Below, in pieces: positions 28,601-43,600 of a DNA stretch of 64,000 bases (position 1 is the first letter of the stretch; each line of letters begins with the position of its first letter). Source of the DNA: Pseudomonas aestuarii. Lineage in GTDB: Bacteria > Pseudomonadota > Gammaproteobacteria > Pseudomonadales > Pseudomonadaceae. The DNA lies in the NCBI RefSeq assembly GCF_027988105.1, contig NZ_JAQJZJ010000013.1, positions 29,201 to 93,200 of the forward strand. Reading direction: 5' to 3'. The notes beneath the pieces were generated by a model. The model made no database searches. It was not told where the DNA came from and saw only the letters and a program-made list of their open reading frames with translations. The position numbers and the translations under genes are program-made.

Positions 28601-31600
28601 CAACCACCAACGCGGCCGAGATATCGCTGACTGACAGCATGCGCTCGCCATTTTCAGCCACCCGCGCCGTACCACCGGCCAGCAGCACCAGGTTCTCGGT
28701 ATCCACTGCCGAGGTATCCGGTACGGTCAGACGCAGTGAGCCATTCTCGGCAATAGCCCCCAGCACATTCAGCGGCCCGTTGACCTCGGTGATATACACA
28801 TTGGCACTGGCTTCAGCAAACAACCGACCCAGCGCGGAAGCGCCGCTGTCGATATCCAGGTCATCGCCGACTACACCGATGCTGCCGCCGTTGGCGTCCA
28901 GATCAACATTGCGGGCGCTGATATTGATGGCATCGCGCATGCGGTTATCCGCATCACGGTAAAAGCCATCTGCCGCATCCGGATTGACATCGTCATTACC
29001 GTCAACAATCGAACCGGCACGGGCCACCAGGGTCACATCACCGGTGGCGGATACCACATGATGCACCCGCAGGTTGCCCAGCGTTTCTTCGATATAGATG
29101 CTCTGCGGCGCATCCGCGCGCAGTACGCCGAACTGCAGCACGCTGCCGACCTGATCGAGCAAATTGATTTCGAGGAAATTACTGGCGCTGCCAATGCTAC
29201 CGGCCAGTGCTGTGAGGGTGATGTTCACCCCGGTTACATCGGCGGCGGTATCGTCCAGCGCATCAATAATCGAGGCGGGTGCCGTCAGGGTTACGTCGTT
29301 TGCGGTTGAGGTGATATTGCCCACCCGCATGTCACCTGCTTGCTCGGTCAGGCTAATAAAGCCATTGGTCAGCACATCAATATGACCCGTACCGAGAATC
29401 TCTGTGATACCGGTGACATTGACCTGTACGTCCGCCGGCGTTGAATGCTGCGCGGTAACGATGATATTGCCGGAGCCTTCAGCAATCAGACCGGCGCCAC
29501 CGCCAACAGGATTGACGAAGTTGTAAGTGGCCTTGATATCCACCAAGTCAGCCGGGTCCGAGCTGACATAGTAGCCAACGTCCCCCGCTTGCCCCGATGA
29601 ACCTTGTGGTGAACGGAATGCGGTGTAGTAGGTAGCGTCCGCGGCTGTATCGGCAAGCGCCCTGACCCGTACGCCGCCAGAGGTCCCCGTTGAGGTTTGC
29701 AACTGGGCAGACTGCAGAATGACATCGGCACTGCCGTTGCCTTCAAGGCCTGCCTGAATCAGGTCGATGTTGAATACATGAGCGTCGGGGCGCCCCACGC
29801 CACCCAGCGCTGCTGCCGGGTCGCGCAGCAGGCCGCGCAGGTCGAGGTAGTTATCCGCTCCGGCTTGGGCGTCCAGACGAATACCATCGGTAATCGCCAG
29901 CGTGGTGGTGCCCTTGCTGATGCTATGGCTGCCAGTGGCCAGGTTGGCCGGGTCAATCGACAGCGCGGTGCCCGAGAAGGCATTGGCACTGCTGCTGGCC
30001 AGACGCAGGCGCAAGTCATCCAGCCGAATCACGTAGTAGGTGGTGCCATCGACCAGATTGCCCAATGCCTCGCCACTGGTGTGATAAACCACCGCGTCGC
30101 CGGTTTCCAGTTGGTGCTCGGCATCGAATACCACCAGCGCGCTCTGCACGATATCCACAGCCAGGTGATTCTTGACCAGCGGATCACTATCGGCGTTATA
30201 GCCGATGGTGCCTAAGGGCGCATCCAGCTGCAGGTCGCGGCTGATGATCAGCGTGGTGCGCGATTTGTCAGCAAAACCTACAGCCGAGACGCCACGGTTG
30301 GTTACCGCCACAATATCGCCTTGGGCGGCATAGATGCGGGTCTGACCGATGGGGTTGGTGATGGTGCCAGCCAGCAGAATGTCTGGCGCATAACCGGTTT
30401 GGGTGCCGGTATTTTCGATCGTCACCTGGGTCGGGCTGACCGTGCGACTCAGGTTGAAGGTCAGGCTGACGTGATTGCCTTGCAGGTCAACAAATGGATC
30501 CGAAGCAACTCCGACAGCAATATCGTTGATCACCAGATCCAGCGTGGACTGGTTGGTGATGGTGATACCGGCGTAGGTATCAGAGAAGGTGAACTTGGAG
30601 CGCAGGTCCGGGACAGCATCGGGCGGGTTCGGGATAGCATCGGGAGTGTCGTTGACAATCCGGTTGGCAATAAACAGTACCTCGCCACCACTACCAGCAC
30701 TGATGTCATCGACAATCGCCTGGTTGCCGACGATGGTCACGGTGGTGCCAATGGCCTTAACCACATTGCCATTGGCATCAATCAGCACTTCCGGGCTGGC
30801 CCCGGCAGAAATCTCTACGTCGGCATCCCAGCGGATAAAACTGTCTTTTGATGAAGTGCCAGAGGTATTAACCTCAGTCGCTTCCGCCAGCAAGGCCAGA
30901 TGATTGTAGAGACTGCCATCGGCTGTGCGAGTACTCAAAGGCGTGTCGCTATTGGCGCGCGGAGCCGTTTGCAGACGCGCGCCGTCCCGGGCTTCAATCA
31001 GTTCAACCACCTCGGTGGTATTGCTGCCTCGATTAATCGGAACCGGGATAAAGGCGATGGCCACCGCATTGGTATCCCGGTCTACCGAGACATCACGGTG
31101 ATAAGCGCCAATATCGATACCCCGGGTACTCTTGATCCGGGCATCGGTGTCGATCAGGGTTTGCACGGCGGAATGGGTGTTGACGTTGGAGTCCGAAATA
31201 GCCACCGCAACAAAACCGCCCGCCAGCGCATAGCTGTGATCCCAGACGCTGAGGTGTGAAACCTCGGCATTGAGGCGCAGCGTATCGGCCTCGATATGAG
31301 CGCCCTCGCCCACCTTAGTCAGCGTGCCCTGAGTGTTGTTGCTGGCACCATCACCATTGTTGTCATCACCACTGTTGTCATCACCACTGTTGATGGTGGT
31401 GTAGGCCCGCGCCTCTGAACCGGCACCAATACCGCCACCCTTAGCTGTGGCATACACGTTACTCGACATCGAAGAGTCAGAAAGAATGGACACCTGGCCC
31501 TTGGACTTAAGCGTCACGCCATCATCTGTCAGGTAGGCTTGGCTGGTGTTATTGATGGTGACATTGGCCTCGACCTTGGCGGCTGCAATCGCCCCGCCAC

Positions 31601-34600
31601 CGATATTGCTGATATAGCCCTTACCGCGACTGACCGACTCGGTAGAGATAGTAATATCACCAGCGGCATCAACCAGGTCAGCCGCTACCCAGGCTTGAAC
31701 ATTGTTGGTAATGGTCAGCTTGGCTGTTGGCAGGGAAATGGCCAAACCGCCACCGCCGCCACCCTCGACGCGGCTGATGGACACACCATCGCCCGCCGGC
31801 GGATTAAGCAGACGCAAAGAGTCACCACCTGGTGCCAGCAGCAAGTGATTACCGGTTGGCGTGCTGGACAGGTCAAGGCGCAATTCCTGCTTTCCGCTGG
31901 CCCCAGACAACTCAATACCGGCCTTACCGAAACCATGGAGACCCGTGCGGTTCAGGTCGCTGACATTCAGGGCTGTTGCACTGGCAGCAGTTGTTGCCAG
32001 CTGAAATTTACTACCATCGCTGTTGATGACGTAGTAGGTCACGCCATCTTGCAACACGCCCAATGTCTGCCGTTCCAGGGCGTGCTGAACTTGCTGACCG
32101 GCCTCGCTCTTGTCAGCTGTCAGTGCAATGGCTTGGGTCCGTACGGTTGCATCGTGGGACTCATCAGTCAGCACATCACCCGCGAAATACAGGGTTTTGC
32201 CGTCGACCGAGATACCTGTGATTGTCCGGGTGCCGTTATTGTCGTCAGTGCCGCCGATCACAATGCTGGCCCCGACTGTGAAACCATCGGCTATCCAGCT
32301 GCCGGAACTGCGCACAATTTCGTCATTTTCATCGTCGATCTGGTTAAACGAAAGTCCGTCGACTTCGGCATACCCACGCAGCAACTGGATATTGTCCTTG
32401 TTGATGACCAAGGCGTAGTAACTCGAACCATTACTCAGCCCACCAATTGCCGTGCCGTTGGTACGGTAAGTCAGCTTGTCCCCGGTCACATAGCCGTGAC
32501 CGCTATCGCTCGCATTGATGATGCCGTCACCGTTGCTATCCCGGCCGAGATAGAGGTAATCGTTGTTGCTATTCACCAAGCCAGGCTGGTTACCGGCGGT
32601 ATCACCATCAGTGTCCTGCTGATACTGGGCGTCGACCAATATGCTGCTGAACACCGCTGTGGGTGCTGCGTAATAGGTCACCGCTTGGCCGTCAGTAAAG
32701 CCTGAGAGGTGAATGTAATTGCTGTCATCCACCACATTTTGCGAAGTGCCAGCATTAAAACTGCTCTGGTTGGCCAAGGCATCGCTACGGCTGCTGAACA
32801 GCTTGATGCTGTAGTCGTCCAGTACTCGTACGTAATACGTGGTGGCGGCATTCAGATCCGTAACATTGAGGCTGGTGCTGCCGGTGAAGTCGTACTTGAC
32901 CGCATCGCCCGTTACAAAACCATGGGGTGCCTCGAAACGAATGCGATCCCTCAGCGCATCCACGCCGTCTTGCGGGCTGAACAAGCTGCCGGTATTGGCA
33001 GCCGATGCTTCGAATGTGGCGCCGAACTTGAGGATGTTTTCATCGACCACAATCACCCGGTACTCACGGTCTTCAGTCAAGGCCGGATCACCGGCACCTC
33101 CTGTGGCGATAGCGGTATTACCGTTGCTGTCATACAGCACGTAGGTGCCATCTCTCAGGCCATGGGCGTCAAAGACGATGGTGTCGTCATCCGTGTCCAC
33201 ATCGCTGCCTGGTGTGAAGAAATCATCTAGTGGGGTGCTAGTGGTCTTGGCCAATATATTGGCCAGTATTTGCACATCCCCGCCAGCAACAATGCTCGCG
33301 TTATCACCCACACTGCTGGATACCGTAGGGGTAACGTTGGCATCGGTGAGCACTACACCCACAGCGCCTACGCCGATTACCAGCCCGAATCCTGTGGCGC
33401 CGGCCTTGGCGCGAATGGATGTGGCCTCAAGGGTGACATCACCCAGGGTGGTGATATTGGCGTCTTCGTCGATTTTCGCCAGTACTGTCGGTGTCACATA
33501 GGTCACGGCACTGCTGCCGGCTCCGGCTCCCAAACCACCAGCGGCGGTTATGGTGCTTACCGAACTGTCGCTGGTGTTGTTGGCAATGGCGCTCAGGCTA
33601 CCGGCATTGATCCGGGTCGATTTGCCGATACTGACCTCGGTCAGGCTGACAATATCGCCACGGGCAAACATCGCACCGATGGCAATGGCACCGATGGCGC
33701 CACCATCGGCTGTGACCCGCGCCAGATAGACCGAGTCTGCCGTGAGCCTGACCTCACCACGGGCGTCAATGGTCACGTGTTCGCCAATTTTCGCGGTCAC
33801 GCCCACTTGATTATCGGTATCACCGATACGTGCATCGGTAATACCGGCGGCCCCACCAAAGAAGCCACCGCCCAGGGCAATGCCCATGGGTCCACCGTCC
33901 ACAAAGGGGGTGATGGTGGCTGTGCCACTGGCACTCAGGGTGACATTGCCAACCTGGCTCAGAGCGCTGCCGATATGGCTGTTATCCGCCACCAACGCAT
34001 CGACTGAACCGGTGATCCGGCCGACGGTAATCGCAACGCCGAGACCCGCGCTACCCCCGATACCTGCAGCCCCCGTGGCAATGGCCATGGTGCGGTCAGC
34101 TTCGGCTTCGACGGTGACATTGCGGAAAGAAACCAGGGTACCGATCTGTGCACCCTCCGTTCCGGAGATATCCCCGCTACCGTTGACATGGGCACCAATC
34201 AGCGCCCGCACATCACTGCTGTCCTCAATGTAGGAAACCGCCGCACCTAGTCCGACAAAACCACCCACCGCACCGGCAAAGCCCAGGGAACGGATGTTCG
34301 AGTCCAGCGCTGCGGACACTTTTACATCACCATCACCGCCAGGGGTGGCGTCACCGTCTATACCGTTGACGCTGACGTTCTCATCGATAAAGGCCGATAC
34401 GTCCGAGTCCACCGTGGCGACCACAATACCAAGGCCGATACCGGCTGCGCCGCCGAGGCCGACACCACCGGTCAGCAAACTCAGACGGGTGCGGTTGGTG
34501 GCGTTCACTTCAACATTCTTGGCGACAATGCTCGCGCCCGACAAAATGCCCGCCGTGGTGCCGCTGCTGACACCATCGGTCTGGTCTTTGGCTCCATCAA

Positions 34601-37600
34601 CCTTGCCGGCCACACTGTTGTCAGCCACGGTGTCGCGAGCCGAGTTGGCACTGGCTGTGGCTCCGCTGCTCAATTGTTGAGCATTGCCACCTACCGAGGT
34701 GAAATTAATGGCCACCCCGGCAATCGCATTCTTGGCACTGCTTGCCAGCTGGAATTCGTTCTCGCTCACCTCGATCACGTAATACGTCGTATTCGACGCA
34801 AGGCCACCAATGGCGCTGGCACTGGTGTAGACGACACTGTCACCGGTTCTCAAGCCATGGCTGGTGATGCTGATGGTATTAGCGCTGGTATCAACCGCGC
34901 TGCTATCAAACGCCGGAACGGTGTCGGCATCTTTTGCGGTGAAACCGTCCATAAAGCCACTGGTGGTACTCTCGACCGAATCGGTCACCGTTTCTCCGTC
35001 ACCACCATCCAACGCATCCTGGGATTCGCTGGAGCTGCCATCATTGGCGGTATAGCTGCTGCCAAAATTGCCGCCCACTGAATACACACTGATGCTGCCA
35101 GCCAAGCCAAAGCCGCCTGCAGCCAATGAAATGGTGTTGCTGCTGAGATCGCGCCGGGCAACCGCATTGACCGCCACATCTCCCCTGGCCTGAACCTTGG
35201 TATCTGCGCCGCCAATAAACGCGGACGTATCGTTGCGGATCACCGCCACATCAACACTGGCCCCAAGCCCGCCGGCTCCGCCAGCTACCGCGCCATCGAT
35301 GGACAGCACATCCAGCTGATTGGTCGCAGATACATTGACCAACTGTGCCGCTGCCGAATTGATTAAAGGAAGCTGCTGATTGATCTGCGCACCGCCGATG
35401 ATGTGGGCCAGCGAATCGGAGTCTATGACCTCGACCGATACCGAGCCTGCCACCCCCACGTACAACCCACCCCCTACGCTTGCCCCCAGGGCAAATACGT
35501 CTTCGCTGGAGTGCGCCTGCACGGCAACGCCTTTACCGCTGGTGAACAATGGGACGCCATCAGCATCCGTAGCGCCAGTGGCCACCTGGACCGAACCGGC
35601 GCTGTTACCGGCCGCATCCACCGAGGCTCCACCGCCAATTACCGCCTCGGTGTGCTTGGTAATCACGCTCACTGCTATAGCACCTGCACCGCCGCCACCG
35701 CCAATGCCTATGCCCACCCCACCGGCAATGGACCAAGTTTGGGTGTCGTCACGGGCACCAACATAGACATTACCGCCGGCAGAGACTTTCACATCACCGC
35801 TGATCGCCGCCAGAGTGGTGGTATCCATCACCACCACCGAGGCTGAACCGGCAACACCGGCAATACCAGAACCGGCAATACCTACGGCCACACTGATAAC
35901 GCGTTCCTTGGCCGTGGCACGAACATCCACATCGCCCTTGGCATTGACGTTTCCTGCATAGGTAGCAGCGCTGCCGTGGGAGTCAGTGGCAAAACCTGTG
36001 TCATTACCAATCCAGGCCCGGGTGCCGCCCAGAATGACCGGCACAGTGGCCGAAGGCGCTCCAGCAAACACGCCACTGACGCTGGCCGACAAACCCACCG
36101 CAACCTCTTCCAGGCTGCGTCCGGCATTGACATAAACACCCTGGTTGGCACCGGCGCCGGCATTGCCGTTGGTGGTATTGATATCGGCACCAGCCCCAAT
36201 ATAGGCCTCGGTGTTGATGATATGCACGCTGACCGCACCGGACACCTGCACCGCCACCGTACCCGCCCCCCCCACTGCGGCACCGGCGGTGGCGATCTGG
36301 TTGGTACTGACCGCAGTCACGATCACACCACTGCGGTCTTCCGTGACAATAGCAGTGCCGTCGCGACTGGTTATTTCATCAGAATCGGCCCAGTTTTCGT
36401 TGGTCACTTCAGGTGTACCAACGCCTGTGACGCTGTCCAGGTTGTGCTTGGCAGTCCAATTCGGACCACTCATAGCGGTGGAGACTCTGAGGTCCACCAC
36501 CTTGTCGTCTGCATCCAGTAACTGGAAGCTGTCATCCGAAAGCTTGTGCACGGTGTAAGCACCGGCTGAGAGTTCGGCAATTGGCAGCGCCGTGTTGCTG
36601 CCCACCAGCACCACCTCGCCCTCGGTATAGCCATGCCCCACATAGGTGATGATATTGCTCGGCGCGTCCACCTGCAGCGTCGAGGCTTTCAGATCAACCA
36701 GCGTCGAAGCGTCGCCTGCCTCACGGTACAACTGGATGGTGTTGCCGTAGACGATATGCACGTAGTAGCGACTGCCGCTGGTCAAGCCACGAATGGCCTG
36801 TTCACCGGCTGAATAGTTGACCTGCTGACCTTCGCTGAACTGTTCGGCGGCGGGATAGGTCAGCTCGATGGTGTCGGCCTGAGCATCGACACTGGAGGTA
36901 CTGAACCCGGCATTGACGCTGTTTTCCTGACTGTAATCGATGGCGGCCGCATCGCCGAAGGTGCCGGTATTGGCATTGAATGCCGCCCCGGTCGCCAGGC
37001 CATCCACGGTCGCATTGGCGCCGATCCAGCTGCGGGTATCTTTGGTGATTACCGAGATCCCGCCAGCCACACCCACAGCCACGGTTCCGGCACCGACTAT
37101 ATTGCCGCTGACGACGTTGGCTACGGTGGTATCGAGCGCCTGCACCACTACGTTGTTTTTGGCGTAAGCCTTGGCCCCTTCGCCGATGTAGGCCTCGGTG
37201 GTGAGTGACAATACGGACACCCCGGCGGTGACACCAACGGCCACGGTGCCGCCCGCAGCACCGGTGATAGACATTGACAGCACGCTCTCTTCGGTCAGCG
37301 CCTGAACCACTACCGAATTATCGGCCTGGACCTGAGTACCATTGCCCAGGTACGCACGGTTGCTGATGGTTGCCACCCCAACATCCACACCGACACCAAT
37401 ACCTGCCGTGCCGCCGATGGCCACAGCGCCCGCCGCACCAATCAAGTCAAAGCCGCTGACGGCGACCACGTTTACGTCGCCGCCAGAGGTAATGCTGCCG
37501 GCCGTCGAAGCACCTGGCGACGAAACAAAAGCTTCAGTGGTGTCATCAATCACCGTGACCGAGAAGGATCCGGCGATGCCGGTGGTACTGCCTACGGAGC

Positions 37601-40600
37601 CACCTATGGCAAAAATCTGTACATCCTTGGGCGAGGACGCTTCTATCGAAACACCACGAATACCGCTACGCCCGGTGGCATCGGTAAAGCTGTCTCCCAC
37701 GCTGGCATTGGCCGCTACAGTCGCACGGCCATCGATCCAGGCCTTGGTGTTATTAACGATGGTGACGTTGGTGATAGCGGCTCCTACGCTGGTACCACCA
37801 CTGACCGCTAACTGGCCGGCGATGGTGGTGGCATGGGCGCCATTGTTCGACTTGACTCGCACATTACCGGCGGCCTGCACCATGGCCGCTCCCGCAATGG
37901 AGGCTTCAACCGTATTGACGATCACGCTGACCGTAGCCGAACCGGCCACCGCATTCCCAGTGCCCCCGCCCAAGCCGATAGCCACCGAATTGATCGAGGC
38001 ACCTTCATCGGCATTGACCAACACACTGCCCGCCGTACACATCACATCAGAATCAATGATGGTGGCGGTTATTTCATTAGCAATAAAATTGGCCGACAGG
38101 CCGATCCCGACACCGGTGCCGCCAATGGAAATGGCCGCCCCGCCGGTCAACGATTTGATGCTTGAAGTATCCAGTGCCTGAACACTGAGATTACCGCCCG
38201 CATGAACAGTTGAGTCGGTGATATGGGCATCAACCTTGTTGATAATACCGTTTATCGCCAGCGCCCCACCCACCGAGGTGTTGGTGGATCCTGCCGCGCC
38301 GATGGCCGCCGATGAGATCTTGCCGTCCAGCAGACCATCATCCTCGCTGGATTTAGCGGTAACGCTGACCTCACCGGTAATCCCCGTCAGGCTGGAATCT
38401 TCAATGTAGGCCCGAATAGTATTGGTCACCGAGTTCCAGCCGAGCGCCCCACCAAAACCATTACCGTTAAGGCCGATGGCCACAGCACCACCGACGGCTT
38501 GCAGCACAGAGTCGTCCTGCGCCAACAGAGTGACTGCCGACGCGCCGGTCAGGGTTGAGCGACTAATGTGCGCATCAACGGTGTTGATGATCAAGTTCAC
38601 GCCAATGGTAAAGGCCGCCGCACTTTCTTTACTGGCACCAACGGATATTCCCACCGAGCGTAATGCGTTGTTATTGATCGCGCGTAGCTCTAATGCACCG
38701 CCAAAATCGAGATTCGAATCCTCGATAGCGGCCAGGGTATTGCCGGTAATTTCGTTAAAGCCAATAGAGAAACCAACTCCAGTGGCGCCGCCAATGGCAG
38801 CCCCGCCACCGATAGAGATAATTCCCGAATCGTCACTGGCCTTGAGCGTGCCGTCACCACTTGCATCGACCGCAACGCCATACATGAAGGCCTTGGTTTC
38901 GTTGTCCAGTCGATTGAACGAGATAGAGCCCGCCAGGCTCAGACCATTACTCGATGTACTGACAGCCGCCGCCGCGCTCACGGTAATCAGGTCGCCAGTG
39001 CGAGTGGCACTGATATCCAGGTTGTCGACCACCAGATCGGTGTCGATCACATAGGCCCGGGTTTCCACATCCAGGTTGTTAAAGCTCAAGGCACCGGCCA
39101 GCGCATTAGCCGTTTGATTACCGGTATTAGCCGCAAAGGCTGCGCCACCCGTAGCCGCAACATGGAACAGGTCGTTGCCGGCCTCGAGCACCAGGTCACC
39201 ACCGGCAATCAGATGGCCGGCATCCACAATGGCTGCTCGGGTGTCGTCATTGACGATATTGATCGACACCGCAGCAGCCGCTGCGGTGGTGCTTCCCGAC
39301 TGCTGCGGGGCAATAGTGCCGTCGAACTGGCTAGGGGTTTTGCTAGCACCCGCTGGTGCTTTGCCTGCATCAGGTTGCTCAGCGGCGTCGGCCGGCTTGG
39401 CTGCAGAGCCCGTGGCTGCTGCCCCCGCCACAGCAAAGGACCACAATTCGCCCCCCACAAAAGCGCGCAGGTTAACGTCACCGGAAACATTGATGTATTC
39501 GACCGCATCAATGCTGTTATTGCTGGTGAGCTGATCCGCGTCACCGATAATGGCCTGGGTTTGCCGGTTCAGGTTATTGATCGCCACGGCAATGCCAACA
39601 CCGGTGGTTTCACCCTTGGCGATACCGCCGACCCAGTTGACATTGGTTTCCAGATCACCCGCGTACATGCGCAGATCGCGGCCCGTTACAAACGCGCCGG
39701 CGCCGAGCTGCGCCAGGGTGTCCGAAGTGATGCCGTTGTAAGCCACCGAGCCGCTGATGGCCAACTTGCCACCTTCACCGCCCGCCTGCACCAGGTTGAC
39801 TTGCGAAACCGCCTGTTCGGCCTTCATGTTGAAGCCGCCGTCAGCACCGCTGTATATCGCCGCTCCATCGGCCACCAAAGCATGGGTGGTGTTGTTCATC
39901 ACGCTGATAAAGAAGGCACCGCCAACACCACCACGGGAACCGCCGGTGCCGGCAGGATTCAGCGACAGACGATCCTTGAAGGAGTCGCTCTTAGTTGGGT
40001 CAATATCAAACTCGGGCAGGGAAAAGTTGCCCGTCATATTGATAATTTGCATGTAGTTGGTGGCTTCAATTGAAACCACCTGCTCACCGCGTCCATCTGC
40101 CTGATTAATTGCCTGGTTGACGTGCGGGTTGATCGCATCATTGCGCCAATCTTGGTCTTGGTTGATTTGCACACCAGACTTCACATCGGCAATCGCGTCA
40201 TTGTCGAACACCAGCACGTTAACGGAGCCGGCAATCCCCAGCTTGTCAGCTTTGGATGTGGCATTGGTCCAGCTGTTGAACAACCCTTCTTTGGCGCCCA
40301 AGGTGCCGGTCAGGTACTTGGTAACGGCTTCAGGTCCTTCCGAGCGCAAGGAGTCCACCAACTCGCCCAGCGACAGGGGAATGTACTGGTCAGGTCGGGT
40401 CAGGAACGGGTAAGTGACATCGGCAATCACCCGGGTGGCGCGCAACGCATCCAGCTCGGCATTGCTGTTTACCGTTGCCGTGGCGGTGTTATCGAATACC
40501 CCCACACTTACCGCGACACTGACACTGTTGGCAGCACTGGTTCCAGCTGGCTCGCCATCCTTGTCTTCCTGCGGTTCGACGGTGCTTTCCGCACTGAGTG

Positions 40601-43600
40601 CAAATTCCTGACTGATGGTGGCCTTGACCTCAAGGTCTTCGTTGGACTTGAGAACCGACGAACTGCCAACTTCGGTAATGACCGAGTGTTTGGCAAAAGT
40701 AAAAGCCAGCGCACCAGCCACGCTGAATTCGGAAGCAGAACCACTGTTGGTCGCGGCCTGATTGTCCTTGTACGACTTGGTCAGGCTGGTGATGATCTTG
40801 TCGGCGATATTGGTGTCGACCGCATCGTTGAATTTCTCCAACGGGCTTTGTTCCGCGTCTTCACTCTCCAGTCCGGCGCTGGCGCTGGCCTTGTCCTCTG
40901 CGTTGAGCTCGGCAAAGATGCCCACGCCGGTGGCAAAACCGGTATCGAGCACATGCTTGGCGGTCAGGCTGAAACCATTAGCATCCGCGCTCGAACCGAT
41001 ATCAATAAACACCCCAGCCCGGGCTTCGTTCTCAGACTCGGCCAGTTGAATCACCTGGCCGGTGGCAAAACGGGTGTCGCCCTGCAGGTTGTTCTGACTG
41101 GTGCCGACGACCACGTAGTAGGTATTGCCGTCCACCAGCCCATCGATATGGTTAACCCCGTCATCGTGATAGACCACCGCCTGGCCCAGCTCGAATTTGT
41201 TGAAATTGCTCGGCGAGTTGGCGCTGTCGCGCAAGGTGATGCTGCTGGCATCCGCGTCGATATCACTACCCACGAACTCCCGTCCGTTATTGGCGGTTTC
41301 AAGACCAGGGAGCACCGTGAGATTCACTACGTTGCCATCCGCTAGATCGGTGAAACCCAGGCTGGCCTTGATCGCCTGAGTCTCGGTCTCGGCCAGCATG
41401 ATCCATTCGGACTCGTCACGATCGAGTGTAGAAAGGTCGTCCTCGAGCGCGATAACGTAGTACGAATCACCATCGCGCAAATTGCCAATACTGGTGCCAT
41501 AGCGGTTGGTATAGGTGATCACATCTTCGCTGACCAAGGCATGGGCACCGATGTGAATCATGTTGTTGGTGTAATCGACATAACCGACTTCATTGGGGTC
41601 GGTTACCAGTGGGTCGATTTCGATCTTGACCGTATAACCCGGCTTGGCCAGCGCCGTGACCGAACCATTCATGATGGTCTTGATATCGGCATTGGAGAAC
41701 TGCAGAGCAAAGGCCAGGCCGGCGGTGCCGTCAGCAAACAGCCCGGTTTCGGCTTCAGCTTCGGAGCTGATATCGCCACCGGCGATCACATTGGCCGTCT
41801 TGCCCGCAGTAATGGTGGTGCCCGCTGCCACAGTGATATGCGACGTGACATTGGCGTCGCTAACGGCGATGGCCAACGCAAACTGCGCCGCCGAACCGCC
41901 CGGATTGGGCGTGCTGGACAAGTCTTTTGACGTACTGGAACTCAGGCTGGCCGTGGCCTCACCTGAAGTGGTGATAACGACCGAGGCGTCGCGTGAGAGG
42001 ATCTCTACATTCGCCCGAATATCAATGGTGGCCGTACTTACAGCACGGGCGTAACCCAGGCTGATCAAGCTGCTGCTGGCGCTGCCAGATGCATCGGTAA
42101 CCGCGTTGGCATAGACCCCCACGGTGCTGTCAGACAGCAGCTTGGCACCTGTTTCCAGGGTGATAGTGGCGCTGGAGTTCTTCACCAGCAACTTGACCGG
42201 CAGCGCAGTAAGGCCCTCCACTTTGCCAGCCAGTGGCTGAATAACGTAATTGTCCACCTCCTTGCTCGCACCCAACACGGTGGCAAGGTTTTGATCTTCA
42301 GCCTGGGCAATCAGGAATATCCCGCCCTCTGAGCTCAGAACCGCGCCTTGGCCAATGATGATGGAAACGCTGCGGTCGGTACCGAATACCGGCGACAGGT
42401 TCTCAACTTCGGCAATACCGATATCCCGCGAGCGGAAGTTGATATAGCCCTCACCCACAGCAATATTTACCGCATTGTTGACGACAATATTGGCAGCCCA
42501 GGCATCAAGGGCACCGCCACCTGTATTGATGCTGCCGCTGAAGGTAATGGTGTCGCTGTAGATGGCATCGATGGGTACGCCATTCGAGTTCAGGGAGCTG
42601 CCGTAAAGCAGTAAGTCAGCGGCAAACAGGCTGTCGAGGGATTTGACCTCAATGCTATCGCTGCCATCGCGCCCTTCAATGGTCAGGGTGTCGGCCGGTA
42701 CAGCGAACACCAGGCTGTCGGTGGTGGTGGTGCCATCGAAGAATTTTTTCCCATCAAAGCGCACCTGCATCAGGCCGTCACCGACGGTGCTGTTATCTTC
42801 AAGCACAATGGTGTCGTTGAAAATCGTACCCTTGATTACTTTGTCATTGGCGTCGCCGGCAACCAGGTCCTGAGCATCCATCCCGGTGTAGGTGATGGAC
42901 TTGCCGTGGAGGTTCAGTGACCCGCCAAGATCAACACCGCTGGCCGGGTTGAAAATGGTGTAGCCGCCCAGGCCATCAGCCACTTCAAAACTGTCATAGG
43001 TGCTGCTGCCACCCGCCAGAGTACCGCTGAGACTGCCGCCCACCTCGAAGGTGAAGGCATCACTGGTACTACTACTGGCACCGGTCAGGCTCTCGAAAGA
43101 GCTGAACACCAGCCCTTCCACATTGCCCGAGTTGGAACCGTCAATGGTCCAGCGTACCGAGCTGCTGTCGTAGCCCAGCAGCGTGTCATTACTGACAGAG
43201 GAACTGCCCACCAGGCTGTCGATCCGGCTGAACACCCCGACTCGACCGCTCACAGCAGCGGCCGCCAGGTCAACATCAACCGCGCTATTCAAACCACTGA
43301 AATTCAGCCTATCGACGACCGGTGTTACCAGCTGCGAGTCATCATCGCCACCGTCGATAATGCCGCTGATGGCGCCTGCCAGCGTGAAGTCGAAGGAATC
43401 CACGCCCTGGCCACCGGCCAAGTTGCTGATTGAACTAAAAACGCTGTTGTTAAGGTTGCCTGCATCTGCACTGTCGATGGTCCAGACGTTGACGGTATCC
43501 GCCGCAAAGACTGTATTGGATCCACCACCACCCTCAATGGAGCCCGTCAACAAACCAAGTTGCTCAAGCTTGAAGTTGTCGTCACCGCTGCCACCCACCA

